Assembly (NCBI GenBank): GCA_015233285.1
Contig: JADFYA010000195.1
Coordinates: 1-7,070, forward strand
DNA from: Deltaproteobacteria bacterium
GTDB lineage: Bacteria > Desulfobacterota > JADFXK01
Reading direction: 5' to 3'
Length of the DNA stretch: 7,070 nucleotides
Made by a program: the position numbers and the translations under genes. Below are positions 1-4,888 of this stretch, one piece after another. Numbering within the stretch: position 1 is the stretch's first letter; each line of letters begins with the position of its first letter. The notes beneath the pieces were generated by a model. That model was given only the letters and a program-made list of their open reading frames with translations, was not told the DNA's origin and did not search any database.

Positions 1-383
1 TTTAAAGAATCTATCATGAAGAGTGGTGGAGACAGTCAATGAAGGCCTCGCCGGATGATATGTCTAAAAGCCTACCTTAGAGTTTACATGTTCTCATAAT
101 TTATTCAAAAAGTAAAGCCCGACCATCAGTTCAACATGGTGAATAATTTGTAACCATAGCTTTTTCCCCTTGCCGGACTCATTTGGGCCGACAATCACGA
201 AAAGGATCCAGAGGGTTGCCCCGTAGCCCGCCAAATTGTGCTGTACAGATAGATCATCATAGATTATATTTTTCGAGTCGATGGTTGGTTAGCTAGATCG
301 GCAGGTTCCACTTCGAGCAATCTCCGGACCTTCTCTCTTACCCCCGGAATTATGCTTTTCAAGAATCTTGAGACTCTCCGCTA
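1..383. other. Stretch without a recognisable gene
   Basis: No tRNA, rRNA or recognisable protein is visible on either strand. The only coding-like stretch is on the minus strand (94-288). It is 64 codons between two stops, has no ATG, and contains the hydrophobic segment LWILFVIV followed by a charged, helical-looking tail. It could be the decayed end of a membrane protein gene or a chance open frame. No terminator or convincing promoter for the gene at 384 was seen. Confidence 0.5.
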
Positions 384-803
384 ATGAAAAAACCTAAAAC
401 AAACAAAGTCAAAGGTTATATCTTGTTAGCTCTGGCTTTGGGGGTCACCGTCTACCTGTTCGGGCTACCCCTGACCCAGATGGCCCGAGGACAGCGGGCC
501 CGATTTTTGGCGACTTTGCCCGGCAATCTGGAGATGTTTAAGATTTCCGGGAATAACTGGGCTTTTCGGGAACGGCGGGACGAGGGAGGGGCGATCAGGT
601 CTTTGACGTGTGTGCAAGGAACGGACAATTCTTTCTGGGCCCGCCTCCTGGCCAGAATCCTGCTTCCGGCTCCGGTTCTGGTTTTTATGGTGCTGGCTTC
701 TTTTGGGGCCATCACGGGAAAAAGGATCTTTATCCGGGTGAGTTTGATCATCCTTTTCGGCGGCCTGGCGCTGACGGGGTATTATTGCTATGCCTTGCGA
801 TGA
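384..803 (+). CDS. Hypothetical small membrane protein (139 aa)
   Basis: I do not recognise the family. The protein has a lysine-rich N-terminus (residues 1-10), then a hydrophobic segment at about 11-30. A soluble, arginine-rich middle region (about 33-85) contains a single cysteine at 76. Two more hydrophobic segments follow at about 89-110 and 115-135. This fits an inner-membrane protein with three helices and a ~55-residue loop. The first segment could instead be an uncleaved signal anchor; there is no clear signal peptidase site or lipobox. The start is the first ATG of the frame; only a weak GAGA-like ribosome site lies upstream. Codon choice (CTG, GCC, CGG) resembles the downstream genes, which favours a real gene. 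The overlapping open frames on both strands are shadows. No neighbour suggests a function. Confidence 0.6.
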   Translation: MKKPKTNKVKGYILLALALGVTVYLFGLPLTQMARGQRARFLATLPGNLEMFKISGNNWAFRERRDEGGAIRSLTCVQGTDNSFWARLLARILLPAPVLVFMVLASFGAITGKRIFIRVSLIILFGGLALTGYYCYALR

Positions 804-866
804 TGGCGACAATAGCCGGTCACCACGATCTTGACTGGAAACATCATGGGATAGCGAGAAAAAGGC

Positions 867-895
867 TTGACAAACGTCCTGGAATGGATTAACTT
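867..895 (+). promoter_or_regulatory. Possible sigma-70-type promoter toward rho
   Basis: A perfect TTGACA (867-872) is followed after 17 bases by TAACTT (890-895), which matches the -10 consensus at only three of six positions. It lies just after the small membrane protein gene and points toward rho, about 510 bases upstream of the rho start. If it is active, rho would have a long leader. This is a weak call, because an isolated -35 match occurs by chance. Confidence 0.22.
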
Positions 896-1210
896 AATAT
901 CCAGCTCTTGCCTTAGCTTGGATAATTCCTGCCAATTCCTGTAAAATCCATTTAGCCTTATCCTAACTGGCGTTTATCAGGGATCGTTTGGTCCACGCCT
1001 TTATTCCCCAAAAAGCCAACGACGCGGTTCTTCAAGCAGACCAAGAACCGGATGTGCCGTGAGGTGGCTGCCCAAGTTAAGGCCTAACCCAAGAATGGGC
1101 AGAATCGATTTTTCTCCTAACGATCGGAAACATGAATTCTCCGTGGACCTGGTGTTTGTAAGTTGTTCTTCACCCGCCCCTAATTCAACTGCTTAGACTA
1201 TAACCCGGAA

Positions 1211-1392
1211 GATATTCAACATCCCTCGACCAAACCATTCCCGAACAGGGCGTAGGTGGCTTCTGCCGACACCCCGGATAACCTCCAAATCAAGATTGAC
1301 CAACATTCCTGTATGAAGCTTTTTCCTCTAAAAAATAAACTCTTTCTCGCCACGTTACTGCACCAACCGCTATCGCAGAACTTTACCCCCAA
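1211..1392 (+). promoter_or_regulatory. C-rich, G-poor rho leader (possible rut site)
   Basis: By hand count, positions 1211-1390 contain about 60 C and 26 G. The strongest parts lie around 1281-1310 and 1341-1390, where unstructured C/A/T-rich sequence dominates. Rho binds unstructured C-rich, G-poor RNA, and in E. coli rho is known to limit its own expression by terminating in its leader. The position directly upstream of rho makes a comparable autoregulatory site plausible here. That is inference from composition and position only. Confidence 0.3.
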
Positions 1393-1394
1393 AA

Positions 1395-1400
1395 AGGTGA
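1395..1400 (+). promoter_or_regulatory. Ribosome binding site of rho
   Basis: AGGTGA lies three bases before the ATG at 1404. It pairs with the 3' end of 16S rRNA in the register of GGAGGTGA. This supports the ATG at 1404 as the true start, and the protein beginning there aligns with the E. coli Rho N-terminus from residue 1. Confidence 0.7.
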
Positions 1401-1403
1401 CCG

Positions 1404-2650
1404 ATGAATTTAAGTGAACTAAAAGAAAAAAAAATAAATGATTTAAACGCCATTGCCCGCCAATTCAATATCGAAGGGGCGACCAACCTCCGCAAGCAGG
1501 AACTCATTTTCGCCTTACTCCAGGCCCAAGCTGAAAAAAACGGGGTGATCTATGGAGAAGGGGTCTTGGAAACCCTGCCCGACGGATTTGGTTTCCTCCG
1601 GGCTCCAGATTATAACTACCTCCCCGGGCCGGACGACATCTACGTCTCGCCATCCCAAATCAGACGATTCAATCTCCGCACCGGCGACACCGTATCCGGA
1701 CAAATCCGACCACCCAAAGAAAACGAACGCTATTTCGCCCTGCTCAAAGTTGAAGCCATAAACTCTGATAGCCCGGAAATCGCTCGCGAAAAAATCCTTT
1801 TTGACAATCTGAACCCCTCTATCCCAACTCCCGCATCCATCTTGAAACCGCGGCCGACCAGTACACTACGCGGATTATGGATCTGATGACTCCCATCGGC
1901 AAGGGACAACGAGGGCTGATCGTGGCGCCACCCCGGACCGGCAAGACCATGATCCTCCAGAATATCGCCAACAGCATCACCACCAACCACGAAGAAGTCA
2001 CTCTTATCGTTCTGCTGATTGATGAGCGGCCGGAAGAAGTGACGGATATGTCCCGGTCGGTTAACGCCGAAGTGATCAGCTCCACCTTTGACGAACCGCC
2101 TTCACGGCACGTCCAGGTGGCCGACATGGTCATTGAAAAGGCCAAGCGCCTGGTCGAGCACAAAAAAGACGTAGTTATCCTGCTCGACAGCATCACCCGT
2201 CTGGCCCGCGCCCATAATACCGTGGTGCCCCCTTCCGGGAAAATCCTGTCCGGCGGCGTGGATTCCAACGCCCTCCAAAGACCGAAACGTTTTTTCGGCG
2301 CGGCCAGAAATATCGAGGAAGGTGGCAGCCTGACCATCATCGCCACGGCCCTGGTCGAGACGGGCAGCCGGATGGACGAGGTTATTTTTGAAGAATTCAA
2401 GGGCACCGGTAATATGGAGATCCATCTAGACCGGCGGTTGTCCGACAAGCGCGTCTTCCCGGCCTTAGAGATTAACCGCTCCGGGACCCGCAAGGAAGAA
2501 TTACTCCTGTCCCCGGATGAACTGAATCGGGTCTGGATTCTGCGTAAAATATTGGCTCAATTGAATTCACTCGATAGCATGGAATTTCTGCTGGAAAAAA
2601 TTCAAGGGACCAAAAATAACGCGGAGTTCCTTGATTCCATGCACAGATAA
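1404..2650 (+). CDS. rho: Transcription termination factor Rho (frame broken once)
   Basis: Rho is the hexameric RNA-dependent ATPase/helicase that ends transcripts. With one -1 frame change the product is 415 residues, close to the 419 of E. coli. Domains: an N-terminal helix bundle beginning [10 protein letters not shown] (about 1-45); the cold-shock-like RNA-binding domain with DGFGFLR (60-66) and [19 protein letters not shown]; then the ATPase core with Walker A APPRTGKT (175-182), [10 protein letters not shown] with the catalytic-type Glu near 208, Walker B VVILLD (about 257-262), the Q-loop region around 273-291, and the R-loop region GSRMDEV, with Arg where E. coli has Lys. The first frame runs 1404-1886 and the second continues from 1814-1817 to 2650. 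Unshifted translation would give a 160-residue protein ending in non-Rho sequence. The second frame still encodes about 20 conserved Rho residues before its first ATG (1877), so the break is recent or artefactual. Confidence 0.95.
1814..1817 (+). other. Frame break in rho at a CCCC run
   Basis: Upstream of this run, frame 1 encodes ILFDNLNP. Downstream, the -1 frame encodes [11 protein letters not shown], the expected continuation of Rho. Adding one C to the run restores one continuous frame. Zero-frame codons here are AAC (1812-1814), CCC (1815-1817) and TCT. A tRNA on CCC slipping back one base would re-pair perfectly on 1814-1816 and next read CTC (Leu), so slippage is physically possible. 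I see no obvious stimulatory element, so a sequencing or assembly error in the C run, or a fresh one-base deletion, is more likely. Confidence 0.85.
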
Positions 2651-2666
2651 ACCACCTTTCCCGGCC

Positions 2667-2782
2667 CCCCGGCCTAGAGTGGCGCTTCGTTGACCTTGGA
2701 CTAGCCTGCCTGACTCCATCCGAGTATGTCCGGACGCAGCCCGCAGCAACAGCCTGAGGAAGACGCTTTTCACTCTCCGGGG
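2667..2782 (+). ncRNA. Possible structured RNA between rho and coaE
   Basis: The two ends of this stretch pair over a long distance. CCCCGG (2667-2672) pairs with CCGGGG (2777-2782). After a CCT bulge, AGAGTG (2676-2681) pairs with CACTCT (2771-2776). After a TTTT bulge on the 3' side, GCG (2682-2684) pairs with CGC (2764-2766). After a single A bulge, CTTC (2685-2688) pairs with GAAG (2759-2762). GTTG (2689-2692) can also pair with CAAC (2747-2750). A small apical hairpin, TCCG (2719-2722) with CGGA (2731-2734), is possible. The overall shape is a bulged rod of about 116 bases. I checked for the conserved SRP RNA core, the 6S apical motif and RNase P boxes and found none, so no family is assigned. 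It could be a separate RNA, a 3' element of the rho mRNA or a leader of coaE. Confidence 0.35.
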
Positions 2783-2830
2783 TGAATAGATTGGTTTATT
2801 GGGGCTTAAAATACCAGGATTATCTTCACC

Positions 2831-3439
2831 ATGTTGATCATTGGCCTGACGGGCGGGATTGCCACCGGCAAAAGTACCGTGGCGGCAACATTTAAGAAAC
2901 TAGGCGCTTATCTTATCGACATGGATGAGATCAGCCGGGAAGTAGTGGCGGTGGGGAAGCCGGCCCGGCAAGATCTGGTTGATTATTTCGGGACCGGTGT
3001 GCTCAACTCCGACGGCACCCTAAACCGGGCGGCCCTGGGCCGGATTGTCTTCAATAACCAGGAAAAGCGGCTGGTCCTGGAGAGCATCATCCATCCTCGG
3101 GTGGTGGCGGAAGAAGCCGCACGGCTGGCCTGCATCAAGCAAAATGACCCGGCCGCCCTGGTCATTGTCGATGTCCCGCTACTGATAGAGCTGGGCATCC
3201 ACCAGCGGATGGACAAGACTGTAGTTGTTTACGCCCCCCGGGAAATCCAATTGAAGCGCATTTTGAACCGGGACGGGCTGAGCCGGGAGGAAGCCGAGCA
3301 GCGCCTGGCTGCCCAAATGGATATTGAAAAAAAGCTCTCCTATGCCGATTATGTAATTGATAACTCGGAGACTCAAGAGCAAACCGAAGCTCAAACGAAA
3401 CGACTTTTCCTGGAATTGAAATCCCTGGCCGATAAGTAA
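2831..3439 (+). CDS. coaE: Dephospho-CoA kinase CoaE
   Basis: CoaE phosphorylates the ribose 3'-hydroxyl of dephospho-CoA with ATP, the last step of coenzyme A synthesis, in the cytoplasm. The 202-residue length is typical of the family. The P-loop GGIATGKST occupies residues 8-16. Other family signatures are DMDEISREV (30-38), the IIHP motif (86-89), DVPLLIE (114-120), the lid-type segment NRDGLSREEAEQRLAAQM (146-163) and the C-terminal ADYVIDNS (172-179). No key residue appears to be missing. The ATG at 2831 places the P-loop at the usual distance from the N-terminus, and AGGA (2816-2819) is a modest ribosome site. The gene follows rho by 180 bases and precedes the FlhB-like gene by 39 bases, so it is probably co-transcribed with the latter. 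Confidence 0.95.
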   Translation: MLIIGLTGGIATGKSTVAATFKKLGAYLIDMDEISREVVAVGKPARQDLVDYFGTGVLNSDGTLNRAALGRIVFNNQEKRLVLESIIHPRVVAEEAARLACIKQNDPAALVIVDVPLLIELGIHQRMDKTVVVYAPREIQLKRILNRDGLSREEAEQRLAAQMDIEKKLSYADYVIDNSETQEQTEAQTKRLFLELKSLADK

Positions 3440-3478
3440 CCAGAATAACCCGCAACCGGTTTACCAGTGTGAATCACC

Positions 3479-3760
3479 ATGGCAGTGCCGAACAAACCCA
3501 AAACAGCCGTAGCCTTGCGTTATGACACAGCCAAAGACCGCTCCCCGACCGTAGCCGCGAAGGGGCGGGGCACCGTGGCTGAAAAAATTATCGAGCTGGC
3601 CAAGAAACACAAAATTCCCATTAAGGATGACCCCGACCTGGTGGAAGTCTTGTCCCGGCTCGACATCGACCGGGAGATCCCCCCCGAACTTTATCATGTC
3701 ATTGCTGAGGTATTCGCCTTTGTTTACTCCATTAATCAAAAATGGGCCAACCGCAACTGA
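3479..3760 (+). CDS. Stand-alone FlhB C-terminal-domain protein
   Basis: The 93-residue product matches the cytoplasmic C-terminal part of the FlhB/YscU export-switch family. Matching stretches are AVALRYD (10-16), PTVAAKGRGTVAEKI (23-37), HKIPIKDDPDLVEVL (44-58), DREIPPELYHVIAEVFAFVY (64-83). In FlhB this part follows the self-cleaving NPTH motif. Here the N-terminus reads NKPKTAVALRYD, so alignment begins at the cleavage point and NPTH itself is absent. There is no membrane segment. Similar small proteins are known in many bacteria (B. subtilis YlqH type) and their role is not well defined. A stop in frame three codons upstream (TGA 3470-3472) makes ATG 3479 the only possible ATG start, although no good ribosome site is visible. 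The gene sits between coaE and pgeF in the same direction, with no flagellar genes nearby. Confidence 0.88.
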   Translation: MAVPNKPKTAVALRYDTAKDRSPTVAAKGRGTVAEKIIELAKKHKIPIKDDPDLVEVLSRLDIDREIPPELYHVIAEVFAFVYSINQKWANRN

Positions 3761-3857
3761 CTGATTTGGACCGAGAGACTCAGTCCGGGCCTTCGGCATC
3801 GGTACGACAAGGCCGGGCCGGCGTTAAGCCTTTAATCCGACCGAACCGGGATTGATC

Positions 3858-4652
3858 ATGATCAAAACCGCCCACAAGGGCTTGACCTACTACACCTTCC
3901 CCAAGCTGAACGCCTTTGACGCCGTTAAACATGGTGCTTTCACCCGCTCCGGCGGAGTCAGTCCCCCACCCTATGGTTCCCTGAATCTGTCCATATCCAC
4001 GGGCGACCACCCGGAGAACGTGGCCGTTAATCTGACGTTGATCAGAGAGATGATGACAGCCCGACTGATTGTCTCCGGTCATCAAGAGCACGGCTCCAGA
4101 GTGGCCGTAATCCGACAGGCCGACAATCCTGACCAGCAATTAGGACATCTGGATACCGGTACCTGCGACGCCTTGGTGACGAACTCCCCTGGCCTGGCCT
4201 TGCTGGTCAAGCAGGCCGATTGTCAGGCCGTACTGCTCTATGATCCGGTGAACCGGGTGGTGGCCAATGTCCATAGCGGTTGGCGCGGCTCGGTGGCTGG
4301 GGTAGTCCCTAAAACCGTGGCCGTGATGGTCACCGAGTTTGGCTCCTCGACTCAAGATTTAGTGGCCGGGATCGCCCCGTCCTTGGGTCCGTGTTGTGCC
4401 GAATTCAAGAACTACCACAAAGAACTTCCTGAATTTTTTTTATCATTTATGGATCGGCCCAACTATTTCGACTTCTGGGCCATCACCCGCCGGCAACTCA
4501 TCCAGGCCGGCCTGTCCGATATAAACATTGAGACCTCCGGCCTATGCACCCGATGCCGGACCGATCTCTTTTTTTCCTACCGGGGCGAGGGGGTGACCGG
4601 CCGTTTCGGCAGTGCGATCATGCTCCGGGACGATCATTTCAGCCGTCCCTAA
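3858..4652 (+). CDS. pgeF: Peptidoglycan editing factor PgeF (YfiH/YlmD family)
   Basis: This is a member of the YfiH/DUF152 (COG1496) multi-copper-oxidase-like family. In E. coli YfiH removes wrongly built UDP-MurNAc-L-serine, and family members also act on purine nucleosides. The 264-residue product shows the early HGAFTRSGGVS and SLNLS motifs. The metal-binding set is His78 in QEHGSRV, Cys122 in QADCQAV and His139 in NVHSGWRG; the 17-residue Cys-to-His spacing equals that of E. coli YfiH. Further signatures are GIAPSLGPCC (about 171-180) and GLCTRCRTDLFFSYR (228-242) near the C-terminus. I chose ATG 3858 because GGG (3848-3850) lies seven bases upstream. An in-frame TTG at 3852 would add two residues but leaves almost no spacing. 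It follows the FlhB-like gene by 97 bases and is probably the last gene of the coaE group. Confidence 0.93.
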   Translation: MIKTAHKGLTYYTFPKLNAFDAVKHGAFTRSGGVSPPPYGSLNLSISTGDHPENVAVNLTLIREMMTARLIVSGHQEHGSRVAVIRQADNPDQQLGHLDTGTCDALVTNSPGLALLVKQADCQAVLLYDPVNRVVANVHSGWRGSVAGVVPKTVAVMVTEFGSSTQDLVAGIAPSLGPCCAEFKNYHKELPEFFLSFMDRPNYFDFWAITRRQLIQAGLSDINIETSGLCTRCRTDLFFSYRGEGVTGRFGSAIMLRDDHFSRP

Positions 4653-4701
4653 GACTTATGTAGCCGGATGAATGTCAACTCGCCCCCCGCCGATACCATA
4701 C

Positions 4702-4723
4702 TTGACACGGCTATAATGGTGTC
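4702..4723 (+). promoter_or_regulatory. Promoter-like motif with a small dyad before recC
   Basis: A perfect TATAAT (4712-4717) lies between GACAC (4704-4708) and GTGTC (4719-4723), a 5-base inverted repeat. TTGACA (4702-4707) is also present but only four bases before TATAAT, far too close to act as its -35 box. No -35-like hexamer lies 17 bases upstream. It could be a -10 box with an operator-like dyad driving recC, with the inverted repeat in its leader, or chance. Confidence 0.2.
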
Positions 4724-4740
4724 CTTCTTAGCCATGATTT

Positions 4741-4842
4741 AATCCACAGATTACTCAGATTTACGCAGACCAAAAAAGGACAAATGATCGTACTCATCTG
4801 TGGGTCTTATATATCTGCGTCCATCTGCGAAATCTGTGGATT
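4741..4842. repeat. Imperfect inverted repeat of ATCTGYG units
   Basis: Two 29-base arms, 4741-4769 and 4814-4842, are inverted copies matching at 25 of 29 positions, separated by 44 bases. Each arm has a 9-10 base rhythm: CAGA begins at 4747, 4756 and 4766 in the left arm, and ATCTGYG begins at 4813, 4823 and 4832 in and beside the right arm. A further ATCTGTGG at 4796 lies in the spacer. I recall similar CACAGATT/CGCAGATT-type palindromes as dispersed intergenic repeats in various environmental bacteria. It lies between pgeF and recC and could form a strong hairpin that ends transcription or protects mRNA ends; only a loose T-rich stretch follows. No transposase is attached. Confidence 0.8.
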
Positions 4843-4888
4843 TATTTCTCCCTTCCAATTAATAAAACTCGTCGAATTCAGGTTCTAA

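Larger units (their letters stand above)
804..1403. other. 600-base gap upstream of rho, no recognisable gene
   Basis: No start-to-stop frame of convincing length is present and no RNA gene was recognised. The minus strand has a 63-codon stop-bounded stretch (1001-1192) and another open stretch ending at 1216. Both look vaguely protein-like, but they lack ATG starts and sit in different frames, so they may be remnants of a decayed gene or chance. The right part of the gap is the presumed rho leader, described separately. Confidence 0.5.

Noticed and set aside
1256..1417. Plus-strand GTG frame of 53 codons overlapping the rho start
   Set aside because: No family resemblance; it overlaps the strong rho ribosome site and start, and the GTG has only a weak AGGG upstream. 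It is most likely chance in a C-rich, stop-poor stretch.
1819..2493. Long minus-strand frame (224 codons) opposite rho
   Set aside because: It is the antisense shadow of the conserved Rho ATPase core; its composition (Ser/Arg/Met-rich) is typical of such shadows.
2660..2674. GC-rich hairpin after the rho stop as an intrinsic terminator
   Set aside because: The local palindrome has only a four-base stem and no following T run; the longer pairing with 2771-2782 explains the same bases better.
2651..2830. SRP RNA, 6S RNA, RNase P RNA or cobalamin riboswitch in the rho-coaE gap
   Set aside because: The rod-like pairing prompted the check, but the SRP core, the 6S apical motif, RNase P boxes and a proper B12 box were not found on either strand. 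A minus-strand AGTCAGG-like match lacks the rest of the riboswitch and has no gene to control.
4702..4720. Sigma-54 promoter (TTGACACGG...)
   Set aside because: The -24 half resembles the consensus, but the -12 element (TTGCW) is absent at the required spacing.
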